This document shows positions 46,147 through 57,077 of a DNA stretch of 64,000 nt, piece after piece. Location: positions 1 to 64,000 of the forward strand of contig JABWCN010000019.1 of assembly GCA_013359135.1 (NCBI GenBank). Reading direction: 5' to 3'. This DNA comes from Pseudobdellovibrionaceae bacterium. GTDB lineage: Bacteria; Bdellovibrionota; Bdellovibrionia; Bdellovibrionales; Bdellovibrionaceae. Both the position numbers and the translations under genes were made by a program. Under the pieces are notes generated by a model. The model saw only the letters and a list, made by a program, of their open reading frames with translations. It made no database searches and was not told the DNA's origin. The first letter of the stretch is position 1. The number at the start of each line of letters is the position of its first letter.

Positions 46147-47977
46147 GTTTAACTAAATCCTCAACTAAAATTTGAACTTTATTTTGATTTCTAAATTTAT
46201 CTCTCTTAATTTTTATGACTAAATCCAATCCCTCAATACTATCTGCTATCACTTTCTTCTGACGAGGATTGGGATTAAATAATAAAAAATCTACTTTTTC
46301 AAAAGTCTCGGAATTAATCGCGACCAATTTAAAATGTTTTTGTTTCAACAAGGACATTTGTAGGAAACTCACATTTCGCAATAAAAACTTTGGTTCTTCG
46401 AAACCAACTCCAAAAGGCTCTAGAAACTCAAGCCATAGGTAATTTTTAAAATGAATTTCTTTCCATTTTATTTCAACATCATACTTCAGTGCGGAGACCT
46501 TCGCCGATAGGTGCGTCATAAGAAGTTGGATCTCCTCTTCAGGTTTGAACTGTAAAGCTGGCAACTCAGAGGTTAAAAGCGATTTTTCAAAGACTTTAAA
46601 ATAATCTTTCATCTTGAATCGCATTACTTCTGCTTGCGACTCTGAAAACTCAAAACCCACAGCACAAGCATGCCCACCGCCATCACACTCCGAAGACTTT
46701 AGTAACTCCATCAAATCGACTAAACTTTTATTTTTTTCAACAAAACTCTCTGGCATACGACCAGAGGCTAAAACTGTCTTATGCTCTTCATTCCAGCTTC
46801 CAATTAAACAAGGTAACTGTAATTCATTCATAAAATGATTGGCAATAAGTCCCGTAACACCAGGATGAATCAGAGGGGAGTAATAAAATAAAAACCCATC
46901 CTGCTTTACCATTTCATGAAAGTTAGACCCATCTATAAAATTTTTAACCTGCTTAATCCCCTCATCTTGAAGCTCTCTGCGTTTAGTATTTAATTGAAGT
47001 AAAAAATCGGCATACTGACTTGCATGGTTAGACTCCGTCAAAAACATCAACTCCATGGGTTTACGGTCTTTCTCTAAACGTCCCAGGGCATTAATTTTAG
47101 GCGCTAATTTAATTCCAATATCTTCCGTATCCAATTTTTTTTGATTTAAATTCAGTTTTTCCAAAAGCTTTAAAAGTCCAATATTCTGTACTTTTTTAAA
47201 CCCATCAAAAGCAAACTTAATCCACAGCCTATTATCTCCAACTAAAGGAACCATATCGGTGATCGCCGCAATTGCAAGATATGGCAATAGATCTTTCAGA
47301 TCCAAAGCCACAGTCAATCCCCGATCAATAAGATACTTTCTTAAGGCTCTGATAAGATAAAATCCCACACCAGCACCACACAAATAATTTAATCCTGAAT
47401 CGTCACCATTGGCGTTTGGATTTATTAGGGCCAAACACTCTGGCAACTCTCCACCCTGAGGTAAGTGATGATCGGTAATAATAACATCAACATGAAGATT
47501 TTTAGCTTCACAGCATGCATCCATCGCAGTGATCCCAACATCCACAGTGAGAATTAAGCTCACATTGAATTTTTCTTTTAACTCTGTGACATATTTACTG
47601 TGAAAACCATAGCCATCATGATGTCTGAAAGGCTGTATAGGCACTAGATTTTTAAATCCCATTTGCTTAAGCCCCTCATAAAGTAGCGTTAAACCAAATG
47701 TACCATCTAAATCGTAATCACCATAAATAGCAATAACCTCTTGTTTTTGTAAAGCCTGATACAACCTTTCAACAGCTTGAACCATACCTTTAAGCTTGAA
47801 AGGATCTGTTAAATTTGAGACCTGAGGATAAAGAAAATTTTGAATTGAATCCGCAGTTGAAAAACCACGACTATGAAGGACTCTTAAAATAAAATCAGGA
47901 ATGTTTTTCAATTCCTGATTTTTATTCCCTGGGGAATCTTCTTTTTTAATTAAAGAAACTTTTTCTTTAAAATCCAA
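46115..47977 (-). CDS. recJ: RecJ single-strand DNA 5'-3' exonuclease
   Basis: 620 residues: a DHH-family core with IAIYGDYDLDGTFGLTLL, LTVDVGITAMDA and the metal-binding DVIITDHHLPQ, a DHHA1 domain with DGGGHACAVGFEF (reading SSECDGGGHACAVG), and a C-terminal OB-like domain (FLEPFGVGFEEPKFLL). RecJ acts in recombination and mismatch repair. Start: TTG at 47977 after a GGTGGGG stretch. It lies 27 bp behind secF and overlaps queC, so it sits inside the Sec/queuosine transcript. Confidence 0.92.
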   Translation of the reverse strand: MDFKEKVSLIKKEDSPGNKNQELKNIPDFILRVLHSRGFSTADSIQNFLYPQVSNLTDPFKLKGMVQAVERLYQALQKQEVIAIYGDYDLDGTFGLTLLYEGLKQMGFKNLVPIQPFRHHDGYGFHSKYVTELKEKFNVSLILTVDVGITAMDACCEAKNLHVDVIITDHHLPQGGELPECLALINPNANGDDSGLNYLCGAGVGFYLIRALRKYLIDRGLTVALDLKDLLPYLAIAAITDMVPLVGDNRLWIKFAFDGFKKVQNIGLLKLLEKLNLNQKKLDTEDIGIKLAPKINALGRLEKDRKPMELMFLTESNHASQYADFLLQLNTKRRELQDEGIKQVKNFIDGSNFHEMVKQDGFLFYYSPLIHPGVTGLIANHFMNELQLPCLIGSWNEEHKTVLASGRMPESFVEKNKSLVDLMELLKSSECDGGGHACAVGFEFSESQAEVMRFKMKDYFKVFEKSLLTSELPALQFKPEEEIQLLMTHLSAKVSALKYDVEIKWKEIHFKNYLWLEFLEPFGVGFEEPKFLLRNVSFLQMSLLKQKHFKLVAINSETFEKVDFLLFNPNPRQKKVIADSIEGLDLVIKIKRDKFRNQNKVQILVEDLVKHECKNLSKNR

Positions 47978-48003
47978 TACCCCACCAACCTTACATTGGA
48001 AAA

Positions 48004-48945
48004 CTAAGCTTTTGCCAAGTATTTTAACTTTTCAAAAATAATTATGAATGGTGCTGCCACATAAATTGATGAATAGGTTCCAAAAAAGATACCTACACAC
48101 AAAGCAAAAGCAATATCAGAAACCGTACCACCAGCAAATAAGTATAAACATAGCGACGATGTAAATACAGTTCCTGATGTGATAATAGTTCGTCCAAGCA
48201 TATCATTTATGGCTTTATTAATCACAAAAGACATTGGTTTATTTTTATAGTGATCTTCAGTTTCCCTGATCCTATCAAAAACCACGATAGTGTCATTTAA
48301 AGAAAACCCTATCAAGGTCATAATAGCTGCTAAAATGGGAACATTTACCTCTTTACCAACTAAGACGAAAATACCTAAAGTAATAATCGCATCATGTGCT
48401 AAACAGATTACAGCTCCAGGGGAGTATTTATAGTCAAATCTTAGTGAAATATAAATCAAAATCACAAGCAAACAATAAAACACAGATAAGAATCCATTTT
48501 TCTTTAATTCTGCACCAACTTGAGGTCCTACGGTGTCAACTCTACGAATGTCTGGCTTGTGAGCTGCAAATTCTCCATCAATCATACCTTTTACTTTTGC
48601 AATTGATTGATTCAAAATTTCATTCGTCTCTTTATCAGTGTTGCCAGTTTTACCTTGGAAGCGAATAATAAACTCATTACTCTCTCCAAAACTTTGAATA
48701 CCAATTTCACCAATATGTAGATTTTCAGCAGATTTTCTTAAGTTATCGATCTCGACAGTGTCTGCAAATTTCACCTGAATCTCAGTTCCACCTTTGAAAT
48801 CAATTCCATAGTTAATCCCTTTGATAGCAAGGTAAACTAAAGAAATAATCACCAAAGCTAAAGAAATTCCACCGAATAAACCAATATTTTTAACAAAGTC
48901 AAATTTGCCAAAACTCTCTTCTTTTGTATTTTGAGCTGTTTTCAT
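48004..48945 (-). CDS. secF: SecF, Sec translocon accessory subunit
   Basis: 313 residues, six helices: first helix (about 23-42), the P4-type periplasmic domain with GIDFKGGTEIQVKF, then a five-helix block with LRFDYKYSPGAVICLAHDAI and SLNDTIVVFDRIRE. With SecD it uses proton motive force to pull exported proteins through SecYEG. It follows secD by 18 bp. For a lineage that exports so many proteins, this complex is an important housekeeping element. Confidence 0.93.
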   Translation of the reverse strand: MKTAQNTKEESFGKFDFVKNIGLFGGISLALVIISLVYLAIKGINYGIDFKGGTEIQVKFADTVEIDNLRKSAENLHIGEIGIQSFGESNEFIIRFQGKTGNTDKETNEILNQSIAKVKGMIDGEFAAHKPDIRRVDTVGPQVGAELKKNGFLSVFYCLLVILIYISLRFDYKYSPGAVICLAHDAIITLGIFVLVGKEVNVPILAAIMTLIGFSLNDTIVVFDRIRETEDHYKNKPMSFVINKAINDMLGRTIITSGTVFTSSLCLYLFAGGTVSDIAFALCVGIFFGTYSSIYVAAPFIIIFEKLKYLAKA

Positions 48946-48962
48946 AATTTATTTCCAAATCC

Positions 48963-50684
48963 TTAGTTTGTTTTCGTTGGTAGACCAATTGAAAGATGTT
49001 TAACATTCCATTTAAAAATCAAAGTATCCACAATCACTTTAGAAACAAAAACGTTTCCAAATAAAGTTGTCACAATCCCGATCAACAAAGTCACAGCAAA
49101 ACCTTTTACTGGCCCAGTTCCAAAATACAATAAGATAATACCAGTAGCAGCTACTGTGATATTGGAATCAAGAATAGCAGACATGGCTCTATGGTACCCT
49201 TCCTTGATTGCTGACTTCCAGCTGGCCCCTTTAAGCAATTCTTCCTTGATACGCTCCTGAATTAAAACATTCGCATCAACTGCAAAACCTACAGTCAAAG
49301 CAATTCCCGCAATACCAGGTAAAGTTAAAGTAGCACCTATAGCAGTTAACAATCCAAAAACTGAAAGAATATTAACCCCCAAAGAAACAGAAGCGACTAT
49401 TCCCATCGCACGATAATAAATCAACATAAACAACACTACTAATAAGCTTCCAACATAGGCACCCATCTGTGCATTACGGATAGAATCCGCTCCTAATGTA
49501 GGTCCAACTCTTCTTTCTTCTAGCTGCTCTAACGAAGCAGGAAGAGATCCGGCTTTCAATGCCATAGAAATCATTTTCGCCTCGGCCATAGAAGCCTCTC
49601 GATCTCTTGACTGACCAAGAGTAATCCGTGCTTGACCATTTCCAATTCGCGTTTGGATGTTAGGTGCAGAATAAACCACTTTATCCAAAACAATTGCCAT
49701 TTGATTACCAATATTATTACCGGTGATTTCAGAAAACTTAGCCGCACCCAATGCATTAAAAGAAAGGGCGACTTCTGGCTCGCCAAACTGGCCAAAGTTA
49801 ATGGCTGCATCATCAAGCGATGATCCTCCTAAATCTGTATCCGTTCTTAAGGCATAGGCTATCGAGCCCGCAGTTATATTTGTAGCATTTTGATTTTTTC
49901 CAAAATAAACGACTGTTTTCTCTGGAACTTTAGTTTTTAAATCTTCATTGATTTTTTGAGTGTACTCTGAAAACTTCAAAGTTTTCATTGAGTAGTTACC
50001 TGCTTTTTCAGCATCTTGAATCCACTTTTGCAATTCTACAGGATTCACATCTTTATTCACAATCATGAAGTCCAATTTCGCAGTAGTATTAATTAATTTT
50101 TTTGCATTTTCAGCATCCGTCATTCCAGGCAACTGAACTAAAATACGATTATCACCTTGTTGAGAAATGCTTGGCTCGGCAACTCCAAACTCATCAATCC
50201 TATTTCTAATAGTCTCAATTGACTGAGCTATAACTTTTGCTTTGGTTTCATGAAGTTGATTTTCTAAATAACGCACAACGAGTGTTTTGTCGGTTTTATT
50301 TAAAACCTGAAGAACCACCCCGTGTTTATCAGAAATAAACTTCTCGGCTTTATCAACATCCAATGCCGTTGGGAAATCAAATGTGATTTCCCCTTTGTCA
50401 CCATTGGTGATTTTGAAATCAATCATTTGGACTGGTTCTTTAGCTGTGGACAACTCTTTCTTAATAGAATTAGCTAATCTTGAAGCCGTTTCTGTCATCA
50501 CACCGTTAATATCTACACCCATTACTAGATGCAAGCCTCCTTGAATATCCAATCCATAATTTAGCTTCTTCTGAGCAGGCCACCAAGAAATTTTGCTGGT
50601 ATCAAACGCATTAGGGGTCAGCAAAATCACTGCAGTTAGAACTCCCAATAAAGAGGCCGTCACACGCCAACGATAATTTTCCAT
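48963..50684 (-). CDS. secD: SecD, Sec translocon accessory subunit
   Basis: 573 residues: helix 1 (about 8-24), a first periplasmic domain with LNYGLDIQGGLHLVMGVD and RNRIDEFGVAEPSISQQGDNRILVQ-type sequence, then a C-terminal block with RRVGPTLGADSIRNAQMGA and FAVDANVLIQERIKEEL. Partner of SecF. A Shine-Dalgarno AAGGA lies six bases before the ATG. An intrinsic terminator stands between yajC and this gene (50725-50754), so secDF expression may be set separately. Confidence 0.93.
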   Translation of the reverse strand: MENYRWRVTASLLGVLTAVILLTPNAFDTSKISWWPAQKKLNYGLDIQGGLHLVMGVDINGVMTETASRLANSIKKELSTAKEPVQMIDFKITNGDKGEITFDFPTALDVDKAEKFISDKHGVVLQVLNKTDKTLVVRYLENQLHETKAKVIAQSIETIRNRIDEFGVAEPSISQQGDNRILVQLPGMTDAENAKKLINTTAKLDFMIVNKDVNPVELQKWIQDAEKAGNYSMKTLKFSEYTQKINEDLKTKVPEKTVVYFGKNQNATNITAGSIAYALRTDTDLGGSSLDDAAINFGQFGEPEVALSFNALGAAKFSEITGNNIGNQMAIVLDKVVYSAPNIQTRIGNGQARITLGQSRDREASMAEAKMISMALKAGSLPASLEQLEERRVGPTLGADSIRNAQMGAYVGSLLVVLFMLIYYRAMGIVASVSLGVNILSVFGLLTAIGATLTLPGIAGIALTVGFAVDANVLIQERIKEELLKGASWKSAIKEGYHRAMSAILDSNITVAATGIILLYFGTGPVKGFAVTLLIGIVTTLFGNVFVSKVIVDTLIFKWNVKHLSIGLPTKTN

Positions 50685-50724
50685 AGAACATCCTTATTTT
50701 TTTGTTTCATCAATATATCACTAA

Positions 50725-50754
50725 GAAAAAAGCCCTTTTAAATGGAAGGGCTTT
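50725..50754 (-). terminator. Intrinsic terminator between yajC and secD
   Basis: On the minus strand AAAGCCCTT, a 6-8-base loop, AAGGGCTTT and then a run of six T, a standard rho-independent terminator. It lies about 50 bases after the yajC stop and 41 bases before the secD start. Confidence 0.8.
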
Positions 50755-50805
50755 CACAATGGAAATAATTTGAATATCTAAGTAGTTAAAAGTCAAAAAG
50801 AAAAA

Positions 50806-51207
50806 TTAAGCTTTTGCTGTGCTTTCTTTTTGTGCAGCCTTGATCACCTGTTGAGCACTTCCTGCTATTTGAGCTCTGAGCATTTTAATTCTAACTCCAT
50901 CAGCAATCTCTAGCGTGACAAATTGTTCTGTTAATCCTTCAATTTTACCTAAAATACCTGACTGAGTGATAACCTCATCACCTCTTTTAAGGCCTGTTAC
51001 AAACCCTTGATGTTCTTTTTGCTTTTTCATCTGTGGTCTTAACAACATAAAATAAAGAATTACAAACATGATGATAAATGGGAAGACAGCTTCTAATATG
51101 GAGGGCTGTTGTCCTTGAGGAGCCGTTTCAGCTAAAGCTGTAACACCAGTTAGCAAAGACGAAGCGAGCCACTTAAAGCTTAATGATTTTTGATTATTTT
51201 TTTTCAC
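50806..51207 (-). CDS. yajC: YajC, Sec translocon auxiliary protein
   Basis: 133 residues: an N-terminal segment that looks like a cleavable or extra helix (about 10-25), the YajC membrane helix with EAVFPFIIMFVILYFMLLRPQ-type sequence, then a short cytoplasmic beta domain (GLKRGDEVITQSGILGKIEG, VTLEIADGVRIKMLRAQI). It belongs to the SecDF-YajC complex. It is 180 bp downstream of tgt and separated from secD by a terminator. Normal family length is about 110, so the N-terminal ~20 residues are extra. Confidence 0.92.
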   Translation of the reverse strand: MKKNNQKSLSFKWLASSLLTGVTALAETAPQGQQPSILEAVFPFIIMFVILYFMLLRPQMKKQKEHQGFVTGLKRGDEVITQSGILGKIEGLTEQFVTLEIADGVRIKMLRAQIAGSAQQVIKAAQKESTAKA

Positions 51208-51387
51208 ATGATTCTCCTACAGTTAAAATTAGCATAATTCCTTATTTGTACGAGAGTGCAATATGATGAAATAACTATGTGGAGTCAATGAGTTCGTTTC
51301 TCTCAAAAATGACATAGAGCACACAATAAGGCCTATTCTCACTTGCGCACCTGTCACGAGAAATCAACCTTAATCACGCCAAAACTT

Positions 51388-53633
<2,246 letters not shown>

Positions 53634-53647
<14 letters not shown>

Positions 53648-54695
53648 GGGTAAGGATATTAACATTAGCTTTATGACTGGCCAATGAAATATTCTCTTTT
53701 CTTAGCTCGCCTAAAATGGAGTTCATAATTTGGTCTCCAATAGAATACTTTCGAGAAAAATCTTCCAAAGAATAAAAAACTTTCACTGTCAACCAAGACT
53801 CAGCAACCTCCGTAAGCAACACCCTGGGCTCTGGATCCTTCAACACATCCATATTTTTCTCTAAAGCTCGAAATATGAGCATTTTAATCTTCTCCACCGG
53901 TGCTGACAATTCAAAACGAAAGGTATGAGAGTGCCTAACTTGCTTGAGGTTATTTGAAAAAATCAAAATCTGACTTTGAGTCATGATTTTATTAGGAATC
54001 ATAATCCACTCGTTAGAAAAAGTGGTAATAAACGTAGCTCTCCATGTAATTTCCTGAATTTGCCCGATCCATTTACTAGCACCATTTTGTATTTCTACCC
54101 AATCTCCTATAGAAAAAGGATTGCCAATTTGCATGGCAACCCCTGAGAACAAATTCCCCAAGGTATCCTGCAATGCCAACCCCAATATGATTGAAAAGGC
54201 CGCCGAGGTCGCGATCATTGTGGTTAAATTAATAGAAAAAATTTCCGACAAAAGATAAATGCTAACAAGTAAAGACAAAATAAAAGTAAATAAATTAGCA
54301 ATTAATCTTGGAACACCAACACTCATATTCATAAAAAATAAATACAAATATGCTAAAATTTGAGCGAGCTTAACAAAACTGATAGCTGCAAGCAACAAAA
54401 CAACAAAAACAAAGACTCCAAACATTTTTAACAAAAAAGATGTCTGAAAACTTTCTTCCAAAGCTGATACCGTAACTCCCCAATTAGCAGCTACCCCAAA
54501 GCTTGTGGCCAATAAAAAAAAGCACGTTGTACGAAAACGTTCTTTTAGATTGCGGTGTCTTTTCTGTGAAATTTGTTTCAAAAAAAATTTATAAAAGACA
54601 AACCCTATCAATAATAATAGCCAAAAAAAGATCACAAACTCAGGATGCAAAAAACCTTGCATCTTTTCAACAACAGGACTTGTTATAAACTTCAC
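53634..54695 (-). CDS. MscS-family mechanosensitive ion channel
   Basis: 353 residues: five or so N-terminal helices (to about 190), then the MscS core with AAFSIILGLALQDTLGNLFSGVAMQIGNPF, followed by the beta domain (IGDWVEIQNGASKWIGQIQEITWRAT, with NEWIMIPNKIM) and an alpha/beta C-terminal domain. It would release solutes under osmotic down-shock. Helix count is greater than in the shortest MscS proteins. It overlaps queA by 14 bp and heads the visible minus-strand run. Confidence 0.9.
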
Positions 54696-54716
54696 GCGGA
54701 TTTCTCTTTCTATGTT

Positions 54717-55655
54717 TTAACTAAAAATACTTAAATTTAGAATTTTTGAGAACTCTTTAATGGCCTCACTTACTCGATAACTATGTCCTTTGTCATCTAT
54801 ATTTGGCGAGAACCCAGCAATTCCAAACTTCCCTGGAACCACAGCAAACACAGCCCCACTTACTCCACTCTTGGCCGGTAATCCTACATTAAAAGCCCAC
54901 TCTCCTGCCGAGTCGTACATCCCACAGGTAAACATCAAACTCAAGGTTCTTGAAACTTCTTCTGGTGATAACACTTGCTTGCCAGTTTGTGGCTGTCTCC
55001 CTTTGTTTGCCAGAGTAGCTGCCATCATAGCCAAATCAACAGAGGTCACCAACAAAGAACACTGCCTAAAATAAACATCTAAAGTTTCTTCTATATCTTC
55101 CTCGAGAACATTAAAGTACTTCATTAAATAAGAGATGGCACGATTCCTATGAGCTGTAGCCTTCTCAGAAAGGTAGACTTTCTCGTCAAGCTCCAGAGAT
55201 TTCCCAGCAAGCTCTTGAAAATGACTTTGAATCGCAATAAATTTTTCATCGGTAGAATCTCCAGCAATTAAGCTCGTTGTAGCTATGGCCCCCGAGTTAA
55301 TCATCGGATTAAAAGGTCGATGTGATTTCTCCTCAAGCTCGATAATAGAATTGAAAGCCTCACCCGTCGGCTCTACCCCCACTTTAGAGTGAACAAACGC
55401 TGGACCCTTAGTTTTAAGAGCCAAACTGTACAAAAATGGTTTTGAGGTAGACTGCATAGTAAAATGAACCTCTTTATCTCCGAAAGCAAATACTTCACCT
55501 TGGGTCGTCACCAAAGCTAAAGAAAAGTGATCACGATTTGCCTTAGCAAGCTCTGGAATATAAGTGGCCGGATGACCTTGTTGATTTTTTTGTTGAGATA
55601 CAAAGATTTTTTCTAATTCTTGCTTAAGAAGTGTACTTGAAAATGATTGCCCCAT
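54717..55655 (-). CDS. glsA: Glutaminase
   Basis: About 312 residues with the serine-dependent glutaminase fold: QSTSKPFLYSLAL (catalytic Ser-x-x-Lys), PFNPMINSGAIATTSL, FNVGLPAKSGVSGAVFAVVP and GIAGFSPNIDDKGHS. It hydrolyses glutamine to glutamate and ammonia. The start is set at the second ATG (55655), since AAGGA lies five bases upstream and abuts the first ATG (55661). A terminator and structured leader lie 90-450 bases upstream, which suggests that expression may be controlled by premature termination. Confidence 0.9.
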   Translation of the reverse strand: MGQSFSSTLLKQELEKIFVSQQKNQQGHPATYIPELAKANRDHFSLALVTTQGEVFAFGDKEVHFTMQSTSKPFLYSLALKTKGPAFVHSKVGVEPTGEAFNSIIELEEKSHRPFNPMINSGAIATTSLIAGDSTDEKFIAIQSHFQELAGKSLELDEKVYLSEKATAHRNRAISYLMKYFNVLEEDIEETLDVYFRQCSLLVTSVDLAMMAATLANKGRQPQTGKQVLSPEEVSRTLSLMFTCGMYDSAGEWAFNVGLPAKSGVSGAVFAVVPGKFGIAGFSPNIDDKGHSYRVSEAIKEFSKILNLSIFS

Positions 55656-55750
55656 GCCCATCCTTGAATAAAAAAGCTAAATACTTATACGAACTCAAAG
55701 GTATTATTAAACAGGATAGAATAACAGAGCAAGGAGACTTTACTTAAAAT

Positions 55751-55781
55751 AAAAAAAAGCGGAAGGCTTAAAGCCTTCCGC
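55751..55781 (-). terminator. Strong intrinsic terminator upstream of glutaminase
   Basis: A perfect 11-bp stem GCGGAAGGCTT / AAGCCTTCCGC with a one-base loop as drawn (in practice a 3-5-base loop), followed on the minus strand by eight T. It ends a transcript that comes from about 56100 and lies 96 bases before the glutaminase start. Confidence 0.85.
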
Positions 55782-55856
55782 AGGAGATTTAAATCGCTCG
55801 GGGAACCACCTAACCCTACGAAGTAAACTCTCCAAGAACAAAAAAAGGAGAATGCT

Positions 55857-55922
55857 ATGAAAACAAACACTTTAAAACATTTTTCGAGATTTTACTCCAC
55901 CAAGGAAACTAAACCATCCTAG
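55857..55922 (+). CDS. Possible 21-residue peptide opposite the glutaminase leader
   Basis: ATG at 55857 with a textbook AAGGAG six bases upstream (55845-55850) opens a frame of 21 codons ending in TAG (peptide starts MKTNTLKHFSRFYS). It is basic and hydrophilic. The ribosome site is better than for most genes here, yet the frame lies antisense to the structured region, and no plus-strand promoter is clear. It could be a leader peptide or a chance match. Confidence 0.3.
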   Translation: MKTNTLKHFSRFYSTKETKPS

Positions 55923-56276
55923 CTTAGCCCTCGAAATTCCTTGGCTGGAGCCTAAAGATTTCAACCTACGTTCAACGTTATCTTTACCCCTTTGAAGCTT
56001 CATCCTTGAAGCCCCTTTCATAAGTTAAGATTCACTAGCTTTACAAAGAGGTTAAAACTAAATGTGTTTTTTTGCTTATTTTTTTTAACCTACTGTAATT
56101 ACATAGTTTATAAGTTTCACTTTAAGTTAATAACAATTTGTCTTTTGACCAGTTTCAGACTCAAACTTATGCGTTTATCATTCCTTGGCGTTGCCATCTT
56201 GACTCACTCACAAGGAAGTAATATGGAATATAAACTTATTGAAAGTTCAACAAACCAAAATATTTAAGGAGAAAAA

Positions 56277-56675
56277 ATGAGAAATTTACTAACAGCTATG
56301 GTTGTGGGATTAGCTACTTGTGCTTTGATGAGTTCATGTTCCAGCAAAGCAAAACAAACAGCTACAGAAGCAACAACTCAAACTGCAACTGTTGCTGCTA
56401 CGACAGCAACTCAAGAAAAAAAGACTTTAGAAACTAAAGCCAAAGAAGAACTGAAAAAAACAGTAGCTAACTTAAGCAAAGTCACTTGCACCTCTGGCAA
56501 AGAAACCAGGACTATTGAAGTTAAAGCAAGCGAAGGAAAAGCTTGTGAGGTTCTTTACACTAAAGCTGGTGAGGTTAAATCTCTAGCTTCAGCAGTAACT
56601 GATAAAAATTATTGTCAAACAGTAACCGAAAAAGTTTCCAAAAATTTAGAAGCTGCCGGCTATAAATGCGAATAA
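56277..56675 (+). CDS. Small lipoprotein of unknown function (132 aa)
   Basis: A lipoprotein signal with cleavage before Cys21 (VGLATCALMSSC), a Thr/Ala-rich low-complexity linker (TATEATTQTATVAATTAT), then a lysine/glutamate helix and a small domain with four Cys (VTCTSG, KACEVLY, YCQTV, YKCE) likely forming two disulfides. Not a family I know. It has AAGGAGAAAA just before the ATG. TTGACC-N17-TATGCG at 56145-56173 is a weak promoter candidate. A hairpin terminator follows the gene. Confidence 0.8.
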   Translation: MRNLLTAMVVGLATCALMSSCSSKAKQTATEATTQTATVAATTATQEKKTLETKAKEELKKTVANLSKVTCTSGKETRTIEVKASEGKACEVLYTKAGEVKSLASAVTDKNYCQTVTEKVSKNLEAAGYKCE

Positions 56676-56694
56676 GCAAAATTTAATTCCTAGA

Positions 56695-56724
56695 TTGACA
56701 GCTCTTCTTGAAAATTACTAGAAT
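56695..56724 (+). promoter_or_regulatory. Sigma-70 promoter for tRNA-Leu
   Basis: Consensus TTGACA (56695-56700), 18-base spacer, TAGAAT (56719-56724). A start about seven bases later would lie some 15 bases before the tRNA 5' end. The -35 box overlaps the left arm of the lipoprotein terminator. Confidence 0.65.
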
Positions 56725-56739
56725 AAGAGCTGTCATTTT
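56696..56739 (+). terminator. Hairpin terminator of the lipoprotein gene
   Basis: TGACAGCTCTT (56696-56706) pairs perfectly with AAGAGCTGTCA (56725-56735), 18-base loop, followed by TTTT. It ends just before the tRNA and shares its left arm with the tRNA promoter. Confidence 0.55.
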
Positions 56740-56745
56740 CCAAAA

Positions 56746-56832
56746 GCCCGGGTGGCGAAATTGGCAGACGCACTACCTTGAGGTGGTAGCGCTCGAAAGG
56801 GCGTGCTGGTTCAAGTCCAGTCCCGGGCACCA
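56746..56832 (+). tRNA. tRNA-Leu (anticodon GAG)
   Basis: A full class II tRNA of 87 bases: acceptor GCCCGGG (56746-56752) pairs with CCCGGGC (56822-56828), followed by A and an encoded CCA (56830-56832). The anticodon stem CTACC/GGTAG holds the loop TTGAGGT, with GAG at 56780-56782. The variable arm (CGCTCGAAAGGGCG) is long, as in leucine tRNAs, and the T loop reads TTCAAGT. All arms pair without mismatch. Confidence 0.97.
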
Positions 56833-56989
56833 AATTAATAAAAATAAGGTAATGAAATCAGCTATTTAGTAATTTTGGTTGCGCCTTGGTTGCATAGTAA
56901 GTTCCGACCGGTTGAAACTGTTTCCATAGCAGAAGGACAAAATAAAGCTCGCCTATAAAAGGTGGTAGTTTAGTTTCCAAATCAAAGCC

Positions 56990-57013
56990 AAAAACCCCGA
57001 CAAAAAGTCGGAG
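56990..57013 (-). terminator. Intrinsic terminator of the GNAT-like exported protein gene
   Basis: On the minus strand CTCCGAC, TTTTT loop, GTCGGGG, then TTTTT. It lies 64 bases after the stop of the gene at 57078. Confidence 0.7.
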
Positions 57014-57077
57014 TAATGTTGTTAAACTATTACCCTAAAAAGAAGGGGTTTAATTTACATGTGGTATTTAAGTTTTC

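Larger units (their letters stand above)
55751..56112 (-). ncRNA. Structured leader or small RNA upstream of glutaminase (candidate)
   Basis: A minus-strand promoter candidate TTGTTA-N18-TATAAA (56136-56107) and the strong terminator at 55751-55781 define a possible RNA of about 350 nt. Inside are several stems: CTCCA-CCAAGGAA pairing with TTCCTTGG-TGGAG (55895-55950, one-base bulge), TAAAGAT with ATCTTTA (55953-55986), and CTTCA/TGAAG near 56000. I could not match it to tmRNA, RNase P, 6S, SRP RNA or a named riboswitch. It may be a free small RNA or an attenuating leader of glsA. Strand is inferred from the terminator. Confidence 0.45.

Noticed and set aside
56064-56267. 67-codon plus-strand frame before the lipoprotein gene
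   Set aside because: No ribosome site; the region contains promoter-like sequence and the lipoprotein leader.
56858-57040. Minus-strand open stretch ending ATKAQPKLLNS next to tRNA-Leu
   Set aside because: About 58 codons, no ATG, no ribosome site, and it contains the terminator hairpin at 56990-57013. It might be a remnant of an integrated element, but nothing identifies it.
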